In this document: piece after piece, positions 1 through 9,797 of the stretch
Layout: each line of letters starts with the position of its first letter
Position numbering within the stretch: the stretch's first letter is position 1
NCBI GenBank assembly: GCA_021296265.1
Contig: JAGWAT010000012.1
Location: 1 to 51,981, forward strand
Origin: Alphaproteobacteria bacterium
GTDB lineage: Bacteria; Pseudomonadota; Alphaproteobacteria; TMED109
Length of the DNA stretch: 51,981 nucleotides
Direction of reading: 5' to 3'
The notes under the pieces: generated by a model
Database searches by the model: none
The model's input: only the letters and a program-made list of their open reading frames with translations
Told to the model about the DNA's origin: nothing
Program-made: the position numbers and the translations under genes

Positions 1-292
1 TCGGGACATGCTGTTGGCGCGGGAACACGACCAAGGGGAAAAATCGTCCGCGGCAAGCGCAAATGTTGGCTCTTGCAGATGGTGCAGAAAATAGAAAGTA
101 GCCGGAATGTCTGCACTCAGAGTGTTGGGTGAGTGCCCCCGCTATGATTTTCGTTGTGGAGTGCTTGAGATGAGCTGATTTCGCATGAGGTAAGTGTTCC
201 TTAAGAAGGTGTGAAATGCGACGATAAAGCCAGACTACTGTCTCGTGCCCCAATAGTGTTGAATTTGATTGAACACAATACGGGACTTCAAC
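1..292. other. AT-richer stretch with no recognised gene
   Basis: No reading frame of useful length or recognisable protein was seen. The DNA is clearly less GC-rich than the rest of the window and continues in character into the FkbM gene beside it. A small hairpin (AAGACT at 295-300, loop TTGG, AGTCTT at 305-310) overlaps the FkbM stop codon and could end the minus-strand transcript, but no T-run follows it. The composition suggests DNA of different origin from the repair and recycling genes to the right. Confidence 0.4.
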
Positions 293-1090
293 TTAAGACT
301 TTGGAGTCTTGAGAAACAGTGTATTCCCGTCTTCACCTGGAAAATACGAAGTGTATCCTCGGCGCCTCATCAGGCCTGACAAATCCAAGGCCCAACAATG
401 TGAATTTGTAGTTTCAGCCAGTATTGCATCCGGAAGACAGCCTTCAGCCGCCGATTCGAGAAACGGCGCCAAGGCTTGGTCTTCAAAACCCTCAATGTCA
501 CATTTGATTATGAAGACTTCATACGAATGCCTAGACGGTGGCAGGAAGTTGACAAGTTGCCGAACAGGAACATGGAGTGCTCTTGCGGAAGCGTAGTTGG
601 ACGGGTGAAGCGAGGAGAACCCGAGATTTCGTGCACGAATCCAAAGATCGGTATTGCCGTCGCTTGCGCCTAGGGCAACTTCCTGTAGTTCCACTCGGCG
701 GTCTAGACCGTTGAGAGCGAGATTCCGCCGCAATCTCGCTGCCATGACTGGGTTCGGTTCGAAGGCGATGATCCGGGACCTTGGACCTGTGGATTCCGCC
801 AAAGGCAACGTAAATGCCCCGCAATTTGCACCAATGTCGAATATCAGTGATCGCTTGCCTGCGACCAAGAGGGTAAGCCGGCCGATAGAAGCCATTTCCC
901 GCCTTGTCCCACGCAGCCACATGAAACGTTCGGTGGCATTGTCTGCCGGATGAAGAATCAAGTCATGCCCGCCGACTTCCAACCTTACTGCGGGCCAAAC
1001 GAGGCGAACGATCGGATGCAAGAGTCTGGTACGCGAAAGCAAATTGAACAGGACTCGTTGAATCGTGAGTGACTTGCTGGCTCTCGACAT
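293..1090 (-). CDS. FkbM family SAM-dependent methyltransferase
   Basis: A 265-residue Rossmann-fold methyltransferase. The SAM-binding motif I, DIGANCGAFT, is at residues 85-94, the FEPNP motif that closes the second strand is at 110-114, and a KCDIEGFE acidic motif typical of FkbM proteins lies near residue 195. Family members O-methylate sugars, polyketides or other small molecules; the substrate here cannot be read from sequence. It is the last gene of the minus-strand run beginning at ahcY, about 90 bases after addA. The start is the ATG at 1090, preceded by GGGA. No signal peptide is visible, so it is probably cytoplasmic. Its lower GC content than addA hints at separate acquisition. 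The family call is firm, the function open. Confidence 0.85.
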   Translation of the reverse strand: MSRASKSLTIQRVLFNLLSRTRLLHPIVRLVWPAVRLEVGGHDLILHPADNATERFMWLRGTRREMASIGRLTLLVAGKRSLIFDIGANCGAFTLPLAESTGPRSRIIAFEPNPVMAARLRRNLALNGLDRRVELQEVALGASDGNTDLWIRARNLGFSSLHPSNYASARALHVPVRQLVNFLPPSRHSYEVFIIKCDIEGFEDQALAPFLESAAEGCLPDAILAETTNSHCWALDLSGLMRRRGYTSYFPGEDGNTLFLKTPKS

Positions 1091-1181
1091 TGAGTCCCGC
1101 TAGGCCTCCGGGGGGCGATCAACGGTAGTGCGTTGGTGCTCATTGGGAAGGGAGTGGTCGGTCAACGTTTCCAAACCTTTC

Positions 1182-4100
1182 TCAGCTATCCGAATCCATC
1201 TCGAGCAAGATCGGTCCTTCGATGAAAAACAGAGCCCCTCGAATGTGCCGTCCTGGATAGGTGTCTGCCAACAGCCTCGCATAGTCGGCAATTTGCATCC
1301 GATAACTTTCTGGCGAAGCATCCCATGAGGATGGTGGTGATCCGGTCTTGAAGTCGACCACGGTCACTTCCTGGTCGGTCACAATGAGGCGATCGATCTG
1401 TCCCTCGACCAAGTGGCCGTCGATTTCTCCAGCGATGCGAACTTCAGCCCGACTGTTTTCCGCAAAGATGAAGGCGAACTCAGGCCGTTCGAACACGTCC
1501 AGCACAACTGCGCAAAGTCCTGCCCGCACCTCGGCAGGGAGTTTCGGGGCTAACCGTTCGGCAAGCGACAGTGCGCGCCGGTGTCGCTCCTCGGCACTCA
1601 GACCGGCGAGATACTCGAGCAGTTGATGAGCCAGCGTCCCGCGGGCCAGGGTCATAGCCTTGCTTTCATCGGTGACGCTTGGAGCAACGCCGCGCGCCGA
1701 CTGCGGCACGCGCTCTGGTGCAGCTGGCGTGTGCAGCCACTCGGGAAGTTCAAGCGGCGATGAGGGAACGGGCTCCGCCGGCGTGGTTTCCCGGGTCGTG
1801 CCCGGTTGGCGTTCCTCGAAGACGTACGCCGGGGTCGCGTGCCGGTCGACCGTCGGAAACGAAGTGTCGAGGGTCGTCGCGATTGCCTCGCTTTCGGCCA
1901 GTGCGCTGCGAACCAAATGTGACCACCAGGGCCCGGGTTCGCTTGGAGCCCGCTTTTGCCAAGAGGCGACGATGACGCGTTCCTTCGCTCGCGTCATGGC
2001 GACGTACAGCAAGCGTTCGTACTCCCGTTGCTCCTCCTCGGCGAATTCCCGCTGCAGTTGGTCAACGATGGCCGGCCATTCGCGTTCAGGCAGCTTGAAG
2101 AAGGCGCTGTCTGCCGAGTCCCAAACCAGCGAGGAACGGAGCCGCGGTCGGCCCTCGCGCTCTGCGATGAACACGATCGGGGCTTCAAGTCCCTTGGCCG
2201 CATGCACGGTCATGATCCGCACGCTACCGCTGCCTGATTCCAGGTCGCGCTTGATCTCAATGCCCTCACCCTCGATCCAGTTTGCGAAGCGCTCGAGTGA
2301 GGGGATTTCCCGATGACCAAATTCGTAAGCCTGGAAAAGAAACTCCTCGACGGCATCGGCTGCATCGGGCCCAAGACGCGCCAGCAAGGCGACGCGCGAT
2401 CCCTGCTCGCCATCCAGAACGTAGGAGAACAAGTCGAACGGGGTTTCCTCCGCTGCCATTGCGATCAGCGCTCGGAGGCGGTCGCTGACAGTCCGGTAGT
2501 CAGGGTGCGTATTGCCGCGTGCGCAAAGAGTGGCCCAGAGGCTCTTGGTGGCACGTCCGTGCGCCAGCGCAAAGAGCGCCGCCTCGTCCAGGCCCCGAGT
2601 CAGCCCGGCAAGCGGCCCCTTGAGCACGTTGGCTAATGCCAGGTCGTCGTGCGGATGCAGGAGAAAGCGCGCCAGCTCGATCAGATCGATCACCGGAGGC
2701 TGGTCGATCAGGCGCATGCGGTCTACTCCGGCGACCGGAACGCCTGCTTCGCGCAGCGCGCGGACGATAAACGGCATCAGCGGCGCCCGCTGACGCACCA
2801 GCACCATGACGTCCTCTGGCCCGTACTTGGCCCCGTTGCCGGCGCTCGAGTGAATCAGCGACTTGATCCGGCCGGCCATCAGGCGGGCGAGTCGCCGAAC
2901 GTGCGCATTTGGGCGTTCGTCGCCTTCCTCGGGCTCCACGGGCGGCCACACTTCGACGCGACCGCATTCTCCGGTCCAGTAGGCGGTGTGCGTCGTCTCT
3001 TCGCCGCCCCGCTGTTCCGCTCGTGGTCGGTTCCACACCTGATCAACCGCCTTGAGCAGCGCTGGCGCGGAACGAAACGAGAGATCTAGTTGGACTGACC
3101 TCCAGGGAAGTCCCGTCGAGCGCACCTGCCGCTCGAACTGAAGGCTCTTCTTGCCGAATGCGTCGGGATCGGCGCCCTGAAAGCGATAAATCGATTGCTT
3201 CGGGTCGCCCACAGCGAAGATGGTACGGCGCGTGTCCTGGACCGCACCTAATCCACTGAAGAAATCTTCTGCAACCGCCGAAATCACCCGCCACTGCGAC
3301 GGCGAGGTGTCTTGCGCCTCGTCCACCAGAATGTGACTCACGCCTCCGTCCAGCTTGTAGAGGATCCAGTGGCTGGCCGACCGCCTGGTAAGCAAGTCGC
3401 CGGCACGCACTAGGAGATCGTCATAGTCAACTGCTACCCGGCTGCGCTTGAGGCGCTCATAGCGCTCCCGTTCCTCGTGAGCCAGCCGCGCGAGGGCCGA
3501 GCTGAGCCCAAAGGTTCGGATCGATGTCAGCCTTTCTACATCCCCCTGTATCGCGATGCATTCGGCCTCGAGGAACGCGATCGTGTCCGGGCTGACGGAG
3601 GAAACCGAAGCTTGGGTGCCACCTGAGCTCCACGGAAGATGTTGGCGGAGCGTGCGCTTACGGGTAAGGAACACATCGCGCCATTGGTGCCAGCCATCCC
3701 GACGAACAGTGTGGTCATCCGGTGCGGCGATCCAGGCGCGTAACGCGTCCGCAGCCTTGACCAGTGTGGTTTTCGGGCGTGTTCCGTTGACCAGTTCTTC
3801 CAGCGCCTGCCGCGCTTGTGTATTGCCAGCCCCGGTACCAACCCGATCCCAGGCCTTCCGGATGACGTGTTCCTCCGCTTCAGTGGGATCGATGTCGAGC
3901 GCGTCGGCAATCCGTGACACGTAAGCCTCTATCCCCCCGGCTGCACGCACGACTTCATGGAAGGGTTTGCGCCGCGCGGTGAACTCGTCAAGGACGTTCG
4001 CGATCTGTCTTTCGCCAAGCGAGCGGGCCACATTGCGGAAGGCTTTTGCCAACGGGCCGCTGTCACGGTTGGCCGCCCGCAGCATGCCGGTCCGGGCTTC

Positions 4101-4580
4101 CACGCGAAGTGCGGCGGCCTCGATCTCATCGAGAGCCCGGAAGTGAGGTGCGAGTCCGGCCTCCAGAGGAAAGCTTGCGAGCAAGGACTGGCAGAACGCA
4201 TGAATAGTCTGGATGCGGATTCCCCCAGGGCACTCCAGCACTTGGACCAAGAGTCTGCGTGCATTTGCTGCCGTAGCCTCGGGATCCCCTGGTGGGTGGC
4301 CGACTAGTTCTTCAATTCGGCGCGTGATGGCGTCGTCGTCGTCGGCCGCCCACTTGGCCAGTTCCCCGAACAGCCGATTCTCCATTTCGGCTGCCGCCGC
4401 CCGCGTGAAGGTGATGGCGACAATGTGCTCCGGCGGGACGCCGCTCAGGAGCAGGCGAAGCAACCGATCGGTGAGGACCTTGGTCTTGCCCGTTCCTGCG
4501 TTAGCCGACACCCAGGCGGAAATGTCAGGGTCGGAAGCCTCGCGCTGGCGCCGGTCAGCCTCGGCAAACGCGGCAGTCAT
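1182..4580 (-). CDS. addA: double-strand break repair helicase/nuclease AddA
   Basis: The helicase-nuclease subunit of AddAB, the RecBCD-like complex that processes double-strand ends for RecA loading. At 1132 residues it has the expected length. UvrD-type helicase motifs appear in order: Walker A SANAGTGKT at residues 25-33, motif II around LVDEAQDTSPSQW, the motif GDPKQSIYRFQGAD, IMTVHAAKGLE, and LLYVAMTRAKER. The C-terminus carries the PD-(D/E)xK nuclease (EGQIDRLIV then VVDFKTGSP). I chose the ATG at 4580 because it overlaps the addB stop as ATGA, which implies translational coupling; a start at 4613 would overlap addB by more and adds a non-conserved leader. It is followed by fkbM instead of the trxA gene often found there. 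Confidence 0.97.
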   Translation of the reverse strand: MTAAFAEADRRQREASDPDISAWVSANAGTGKTKVLTDRLLRLLLSGVPPEHIVAITFTRAAAAEMENRLFGELAKWAADDDDAITRRIEELVGHPPGDPEATAANARRLLVQVLECPGGIRIQTIHAFCQSLLASFPLEAGLAPHFRALDEIEAAALRVEARTGMLRAANRDSGPLAKAFRNVARSLGERQIANVLDEFTARRKPFHEVVRAAGGIEAYVSRIADALDIDPTEAEEHVIRKAWDRVGTGAGNTQARQALEELVNGTRPKTTLVKAADALRAWIAAPDDHTVRRDGWHQWRDVFLTRKRTLRQHLPWSSGGTQASVSSVSPDTIAFLEAECIAIQGDVERLTSIRTFGLSSALARLAHEERERYERLKRSRVAVDYDDLLVRAGDLLTRRSASHWILYKLDGGVSHILVDEAQDTSPSQWRVISAVAEDFFSGLGAVQDTRRTIFAVGDPKQSIYRFQGADPDAFGKKSLQFERQVRSTGLPWRSVQLDLSFRSAPALLKAVDQVWNRPRAEQRGGEETTHTAYWTGECGRVEVWPPVEPEEGDERPNAHVRRLARLMAGRIKSLIHSSAGNGAKYGPEDVMVLVRQRAPLMPFIVRALREAGVPVAGVDRMRLIDQPPVIDLIELARFLLHPHDDLALANVLKGPLAGLTRGLDEAALFALAHGRATKSLWATLCARGNTHPDYRTVSDRLRALIAMAAEETPFDLFSYVLDGEQGSRVALLARLGPDAADAVEEFLFQAYEFGHREIPSLERFANWIEGEGIEIKRDLESGSGSVRIMTVHAAKGLEAPIVFIAEREGRPRLRSSLVWDSADSAFFKLPEREWPAIVDQLQREFAEEEQREYERLLYVAMTRAKERVIVASWQKRAPSEPGPWWSHLVRSALAESEAIATTLDTSFPTVDRHATPAYVFEERQPGTTRETTPAEPVPSSPLELPEWLHTPAAPERVPQSARGVAPSVTDESKAMTLARGTLAHQLLEYLAGLSAEERHRRALSLAERLAPKLPAEVRAGLCAVVLDVFERPEFAFIFAENSRAEVRIAGEIDGHLVEGQIDRLIVTDQEVTVVDFKTGSPPSSWDASPESYRMQIADYARLLADTYPGRHIRGALFFIEGPILLEMDSDS

Positions 4581-7564
4581 TCGTCGGGATCCTGAAGACC
4601 CGCCAGTGTCCATTCGTGCGTCCGGGCCACCACTGCGTAGTCGGAATAGGGTTCCGGATCGTGAGTAGCGGCGTAGGCGGTAGCTGGATTGTCAAACTGG
4701 TGCATGAGTTGCTCCAGTCTGGCCCTCGATGCGACCAACGCTGATGATGTCTCCTCGGGACCAAGTGCCGGGCCGTATTCGCCGCCATCCCGCCGCCCTG
4801 TAAGCTGCCAGTAAGCGAGCCGCCCGACGGTTGATCCGGCGGGCAGGACCGCAAAGCCGCCGGCCTCGGCAATCACCCCGGCGAGCGGGAGCTGCGGCTC
4901 ATCACCGCTCGAGACATCTCTCTTGTTCGGGACCGATCCCGTCTTGTAGTCAAGGATGGTCACTGTCTGGTCGCTGCGGTCCACCTCGATTCGGTCGGCG
5001 CGGGCGACGAGTTGGAAGGGCGGCTCGCCGAACGTGTAGTCACCCGAGGTCTCCGTCCAGACGGCATCAATCCTTGGTCTCCGGAGGCGTTCCTGAAGGA
5101 GGAACCACTGCACGATGGCTGCGAAGCGGTGCGTCCAGGTAAAGCTTTCCCATCCCCGCTCATCCAAGCGGTTCGCGGGTTGGAAGCGGGCTAGCGCATC
5201 TACGCCGAGAGCCTGCAACCGGGCTTCGGCGTCGTCCGGCAGGCTCGTTCCACCGTATTCGCGGGTGAACCTTTCCAAGGCCTCGTGCACCGCATTGCCG
5301 AACTCTGCCGGGCCGGGCCGACGGCCTGGTCGTTCAAGCGCCCGGAGCCCGAGCACGTGACGCGCGTAGGTCGCATATGGTTCCCGCAGGAGGGTTCGTA
5401 CCTGCGTAACCGACAGGCGGCGGGGCCGCGCCGAAATCGGCGGCGCGAATTGGGGTCGCGGCAAGGGTTCGTAGACGGGCGGTTCGGTCAGTTGCTGCCA
5501 CAGATGGAGCGCCGTCGAAGCAGTAGGGGCTCGGTTGGCAGAGCGGAGCACGGTGTTCAGGCGAGTTAGCCAGCGAGACCGCACTGTCGGATTCCCCCGG
5601 GTCTTACGGGCAAAACTGAGATAGGCTTCCGGCACGCTGGCGGCATCCACGAAATCGTGGGCGCCCATGCCAGCTCTGTGGGAGTCCGTGAGAAGCCCGA
5701 GTGCCGTTTGCATGGTGCGGCTAAGCCATGGGTTGGGCGTCGCGCGCCGTGGCCAGGTTCCCTCGACGAGGCCGCCCGCGATGACCCGGTCCGCACTAAC
5801 GAGACGCGCTTCCAGAGCGCTCAGGATACTTAGACGGGGATGGGTCCTGGTGCGGGGATAGATGGCAATTCCGGAAAGTGCTTGGTCGAAGAGGCCGGGA
5901 TAGTCCCTGCCCGGGATCGGACCAAGGAACCGGGCTCCGGTCTCGAACTCGGTTACGAACCTTTGGACCTGCTCGCCAGCATGATGGGCATAAAGCGTGT
6001 CGGTCTTCCCGGACTCCGGGCCAGCCAGCCACTCGGTGAAAGACCGGTGTGCCGCGACCATGTCCCCGGCGTCCATTGTCGCACCTAACGCCTGGAGCAG
6101 CGGCGCGATGCGCTGTTCGAATTCGCTGAACCACTGCTCCAAACCGGCAAGCCGGGGATGTTTCTTGATCTGCTGCCGCAGTTCCAAGCGGATATCCGGA
6201 AACTGGTGCCACGCGAATAGACGGCGCGCGACATGGTGTTCGAATTCGCGAACACGGGAAAGGAAGGCGCTTCGGCTGGTCCCCCCGCTTGCCAGGGGAT
6301 GCTTGAGCAACGCCAGGAGATCGACTGGTTGGCCATTGCTGGCAGCTGCTTTTGCGGCGAGCCTAAACAGCACGGCGGGACGGGATTCGCTCAGCGGTTC
6401 TCCGCCCGAGTCATCGACTTCGACGTTCCAGCGCCGCAACGTGCTGCGTACGCGGCCGGCGAGTTCGCGGTCATTTGTGACGAGGGCTGCGGTCTTGCCA
6501 GGTGTCTCGAGGGTTTCGCGCATCAGGATTGCGATGGTGCCCGCTTCCTCGACCGAGTCTCGGGCTTCGATGACGTGCAGTCCCTCCAAGCCTGCGGTGA
6601 TATCGATGTTCGGTACCGTCTCCGGCCAGCGGTTTGAAGTGGCAGCCGGACGCATCACCTCGGCCAACAGCCTGCTTCGGGCGACCGCCCTTGAAGTTGT
6701 TTCTGAACCCGGCCAGTTGCGTACGTGCTCGCGATCGGAGCCCAAAGTCTCCAGAAGTTTCTTCAGACCGAACTGCGGGTGGAATTCATCGAGCGTTTCC
6801 CAGGACTCCACGTCGATCATCCGATCGAGACCCGCCAGGATGATTTCGCCACGGGGTAGTTTTGCCACGGTCGAGATGAGCGTCCGGGCGGACGGGATCG
6901 AACCCGTAGATCCAGCGACGATCACCGGGCCAGGCGGAGGCTTCCTCTGCCACGCCTTCGCTTGGTGCCTTAGCAACCGGGCACGCCGCTCAGCGGGATC
7001 CATGTGCCCGGATTCCGCCAGGATGTGCGGCCAGTGATCGCGAAGGATTTCGAGAAACCGGAGGGTCTCCTGCCAATGTTCGGCCAGATCCTCTTCCACT
7101 AGCGTCTCCAGTTCGGAGAGCTGCACCTCCTGGTTTTGCAGGGAATCGAGCAGGACACCTAGCTCTCTCGCGAGGCGCGCTGCTTCCGCGAGAGCACCGC
7201 CGGCGCGCTCGCGGCGCATTCTTGCGACTAGTCGGGTCAGGAGCAGTTGCCGATGGACGGGGCCAATGGCGGGCTGCAATCCGTCTGATCTCGAATCGGT
7301 TTCACCAAACGGATCGTCCCAGCCGAGTTCGAATTCTTCTTCCCCCACTTCCCCTAGCGGCGTGATCCGTGGGAGTAGAAGTGCGCGAGGACGTACTTCC
7401 TGGGCAAAGGTGCGTGAAAGGGTGCGGGCGGCACGGTTGGTGGGGACAAGGATGGTGGTGGCGGCCAAGTCGGTGGAGGGGTGCGCCCGTCGCAACAGTT
7501 CGCGGGTGAGACGCTCGGCAAATGGCTCCCCGGCGGGAATTGTCCACACGCACGGGCAGGTCAT
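4577..7564 (-). CDS. addB: double-strand break repair protein AddB
   Basis: The second AddAB subunit, 995 residues, typical of alphaproteobacterial AddB. The N-terminus has the degenerate helicase-like opening (TTILVPTNRAARTLSRTF) and the C-terminus has an intact RecB-type nuclease: VARADRIEVD followed by the catalytic strand ILDYKTGSVPNKRD. The only cysteines I see are residues 3 and 5, so the four-cysteine iron-sulphur cluster known around the nuclease of Bacillus AddB is absent, as in other alphaproteobacteria. The start ATG at 7564 overlaps the murU stop as ATGA, and the stop overlaps the addA start, so murU-addB-addA are translated as a coupled unit. Confidence 0.96.
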   Translation of the reverse strand: MTCPCVWTIPAGEPFAERLTRELLRRAHPSTDLAATTILVPTNRAARTLSRTFAQEVRPRALLLPRITPLGEVGEEEFELGWDDPFGETDSRSDGLQPAIGPVHRQLLLTRLVARMRRERAGGALAEAARLARELGVLLDSLQNQEVQLSELETLVEEDLAEHWQETLRFLEILRDHWPHILAESGHMDPAERRARLLRHQAKAWQRKPPPGPVIVAGSTGSIPSARTLISTVAKLPRGEIILAGLDRMIDVESWETLDEFHPQFGLKKLLETLGSDREHVRNWPGSETTSRAVARSRLLAEVMRPAATSNRWPETVPNIDITAGLEGLHVIEARDSVEEAGTIAILMRETLETPGKTAALVTNDRELAGRVRSTLRRWNVEVDDSGGEPLSESRPAVLFRLAAKAAASNGQPVDLLALLKHPLASGGTSRSAFLSRVREFEHHVARRLFAWHQFPDIRLELRQQIKKHPRLAGLEQWFSEFEQRIAPLLQALGATMDAGDMVAAHRSFTEWLAGPESGKTDTLYAHHAGEQVQRFVTEFETGARFLGPIPGRDYPGLFDQALSGIAIYPRTRTHPRLSILSALEARLVSADRVIAGGLVEGTWPRRATPNPWLSRTMQTALGLLTDSHRAGMGAHDFVDAASVPEAYLSFARKTRGNPTVRSRWLTRLNTVLRSANRAPTASTALHLWQQLTEPPVYEPLPRPQFAPPISARPRRLSVTQVRTLLREPYATYARHVLGLRALERPGRRPGPAEFGNAVHEALERFTREYGGTSLPDDAEARLQALGVDALARFQPANRLDERGWESFTWTHRFAAIVQWFLLQERLRRPRIDAVWTETSGDYTFGEPPFQLVARADRIEVDRSDQTVTILDYKTGSVPNKRDVSSGDEPQLPLAGVIAEAGGFAVLPAGSTVGRLAYWQLTGRRDGGEYGPALGPEETSSALVASRARLEQLMHQFDNPATAYAATHDPEPYSDYAVVARTHEWTLAGLQDPDE

Positions 7565-8289
7565 GGTGTGGCAGCTTTGATCGCGAGCAGACGTTCGGTC
7601 TCCCGCACAGCCTGAACCGTCCCGACGTGGAACCAGCTGTCTTGGTGCACGATTCCGAACAGGCGCCGATCCAGACGGGCGCGACGGTAGAGGGTGCCCA
7701 GAGAGAACGGTCCGTCCGGAGTGTCGACGAACAGGCTTCGCGCGAGAATCTGGATTCCCGTGAACACGTAGGGATGGCAGTCCGCTTCGGTGCGCATCAA
7801 TGGCGCCGCCCCGGCGAAAGGGGAGGAGAGGGCAAAGTCGCCGCCGCCCGCGTAGCCCGTCGCGCGGGTTCGCGGGACCACAAGCAGCAGTGCATCCATC
7901 GCCTGGGCATCCCAGTGCTGCTCGAGCGACCGAAACGCGTGCTCGGCCTGCGGCAGCACGATGTCGGCATTGGCTACCAGGAACGCCTGCCGTCCGAGAT
8001 GGGGGAGGGCCCGCCGGATGCCGCCGCCGGTTTCGAGGCGTTCGGGTTCTACACTGATGCGCACGGGCGGCCGCGTCCGTCCCTCCAGAAGGCGTTCGAC
8101 GTGCCGGGCCAGGTGGCTGGCGTTCACGACCGTGTTGGAGACCCCGAAACGTTCCAGTGCATCGAGCATCCTGTCCAGCATGGATCGGCCTGCGATTTGC
8201 ACCAGCGGCTTTGGAACACGGTCGGTGAGGGGACGCATGCGTTCACCGCGACCCGCCGCCAGCACCATGGCCGTGTGGACCGCCCTCAT
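7561..8289 (-). CDS. murU: N-acetylmuramate alpha-1-phosphate uridylyltransferase MurU
   Basis: A 242-residue sugar nucleotidyltransferase. The N-terminal signature LAAGRGERMRPLTD followed by PKPL (residues 10-29) binds the nucleotide, and VANADIVL supplies the metal-binding aspartate. In peptidoglycan recycling MurU converts MurNAc-1-phosphate plus UTP to UDP-MurNAc, which bypasses the fosfomycin-sensitive MurA step. The MurU assignment rests on the upstream AmgK kinase, its functional partner; the pair next to addAB is a common alphaproteobacterial arrangement. Without context it could only be called a nucleotidyltransferase. It starts 36 bases after the amgK stop and its own stop overlaps addB. 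Confidence 0.9.
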   Translation of the reverse strand: MRAVHTAMVLAAGRGERMRPLTDRVPKPLVQIAGRSMLDRMLDALERFGVSNTVVNASHLARHVERLLEGRTRPPVRISVEPERLETGGGIRRALPHLGRQAFLVANADIVLPQAEHAFRSLEQHWDAQAMDALLLVVPRTRATGYAGGGDFALSSPFAGAAPLMRTEADCHPYVFTGIQILARSLFVDTPDGPFSLGTLYRRARLDRRLFGIVHQDSWFHVGTVQAVRETERLLAIKAATP

Positions 8290-8325
8290 GCGCTGACTGG
8301 AGGGCAGGTCATGGGACGAACCCGC

Positions 8326-9315
8326 CTACCCGTCGCTGCCGTCATCGAATGCTTCCGGCTGCCGAAGTGGGCTTGGTACGTTCCGATCAAACCATTCACG
8401 GACCGCGATCAAGCCACCGTGCTCGAGCCGGTGCTCCAGCAACCGCCAAGTGGCTGGAAGCCAGGAAAGGTAGCGGGGCTTCTGGTCTCTCTTGGCCAAT
8501 CGGGTGAAGATTCCGAGGATCTTGGTGGAGCGCTGCGCAGAAAGCGCGGCAAAGGCGGCGCGAAATGCCGACGGTTCAGGGGAGGCTGACGCGAGGAACC
8601 GCTCCGTCAGGCCCACCACGAGGTTTGACGGCAACGGGTTTCGAACGTCGTCGAGAAGCGACGCGAGGTCGTATGCGGGGTGGCCGGCGAGCGCATCCTG
8701 GAAGTCAAGCAATCCGACATTGCCCGGCGACGGCCGATGACGGAGCCAGAGCAGATTGTCGACGTGACAATCACGGAGGACCAGCACCGGCGGCGTGTCG
8801 AGGTGGGGAGCAAGGGCGTCGGTCCATGCGACGCGCCAGGTCGCGCGGCATTCCTTGTCCGGTTCGACCCCGACGGCCGGCAGATACCAGTCCAGGAACA
8901 GATCGGCCTCGGCATGCAGCGGCGTCAGGTCGTATGCATCCAGCCATCGTGGGGGAGGGTGCCGAGAGATCGCAATGAGTACATCGACCGCCATTTCGTA
9001 AAGCGGCTCGGGCGCCACGCCGTCGGCGAGGGCGCGGGAGAACAGCGCATCGCCCAGATCTTCCAGCAACAGCCAGCCGTCTTCTAGGTCTTCGGCAAGT
9101 ACCGCCGGCGCCGACAGCCCGAGGTCGCGAAGATGGCGGGCCATCCTGACGAACGGGCGTACGTCCTCGAGGTCTGGGGGGGCGTCCATCAACACGCCAC
9201 TGGGCGTTCGGAAGTACCGGCGGTTCGACGCGTCGCCCGCCAACGGTATCACGTCGGCCGGCTCGATTCCCTGGCGCTTCAGGAACGCGTCGCGGCGGGT
9301 GCGGCGTTCAGACAT
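8326..9315 (-). CDS. amgK: anomeric MurNAc/GlcNAc kinase AmgK
   Basis: A 329-residue protein of the aminoglycoside-phosphotransferase fold. The catalytic loop LRDCHVDNLLWL supplies the Brenner-type aspartate and asparagine, and LLDFQDAL is the DFx metal motif. AmgK phosphorylates MurNAc (and GlcNAc) at the anomeric carbon, giving the substrate for MurU, so together they salvage wall sugars to UDP-MurNAc in the cytoplasm. The ATG at 9315 overlaps the tsaE stop by eight bases, so the two are probably coupled. The alternative, an unrelated phosphotransferase, is unlikely given the MurU neighbour. Confidence 0.9.
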   Translation of the reverse strand: MSERRTRRDAFLKRQGIEPADVIPLAGDASNRRYFRTPSGVLMDAPPDLEDVRPFVRMARHLRDLGLSAPAVLAEDLEDGWLLLEDLGDALFSRALADGVAPEPLYEMAVDVLIAISRHPPPRWLDAYDLTPLHAEADLFLDWYLPAVGVEPDKECRATWRVAWTDALAPHLDTPPVLVLRDCHVDNLLWLRHRPSPGNVGLLDFQDALAGHPAYDLASLLDDVRNPLPSNLVVGLTERFLASASPEPSAFRAAFAALSAQRSTKILGIFTRLAKRDQKPRYLSWLPATWRLLEHRLEHGGLIAVREWFDRNVPSPLRQPEAFDDGSDG

Positions 9316-9796
9316 CGCCGGTCACCGATCGCAGGCGCGAACCCCACGTGGCTCCCGGCTCCAGAATCACCGTCCTTCCGGTACCCGCGTGCTCCAGCCG
9401 CAGCATAAGCCGCGCAGGCGGCAGCAACCGTTCGATGATCTCCGGCCATTCAATGAGCGAGATGCCGTCGGCGAGCGCCTCTTCGAGCCCGAGCTCCCAA
9501 ACCTCATCGGCATGCTCGAGCCGGTGCAAGTCGAAATGCCAGACATCGCCGGCCCCGGTCGAGTGGCACTCGACCAGGGGCCAGGTGGGACTGGGCACCA
9601 CCCCGCTGCCGCCGAGGGCGCCGATGAACGCCCGTGCAAAGGTTGTCTTTCCGGCTCCCAGAGGGCCCATCAGCCCAAGGATGTCTCCCCGACGGGCCAA
9701 CGGCGCCAGCCCGGCTGCAAAGTCTTCGGTGGCTCCGATGTCAGGAAGCAGCAATCGGCGCCCGCTGGTTGCAGCCGATTCCGGGGAAGGTCCCAC
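9308..9796 (-). CDS. tsaE: tRNA t6A biosynthesis ATPase TsaE
   Basis: A 162-residue P-loop ATPase. Walker A GPLGAGKT is at residues 44-51, SPTWPLVE is the switch-like segment, and HFDLHRLEH and SLIEWPEI are family landmarks. TsaE works with TsaB and TsaD to attach threonylcarbamoyl to A37 of ANN-decoding tRNAs. The start is a GTG at 9796, one base beyond the ahcY stop, so it is co-transcribed with ahcY. Neither tsaB nor tsaD is in the window. Confidence 0.95.
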   Translation of the reverse strand: MGPSPESAATSGRRLLLPDIGATEDFAAGLAPLARRGDILGLMGPLGAGKTTFARAFIGALGGSGVVPSPTWPLVECHSTGAGDVWHFDLHRLEHADEVWELGLEEALADGISLIEWPEIIERLLPPARLMLRLEHAGTGRTVILEPGATWGSRLRSVTGDV

Positions 9797-9797
9797 G

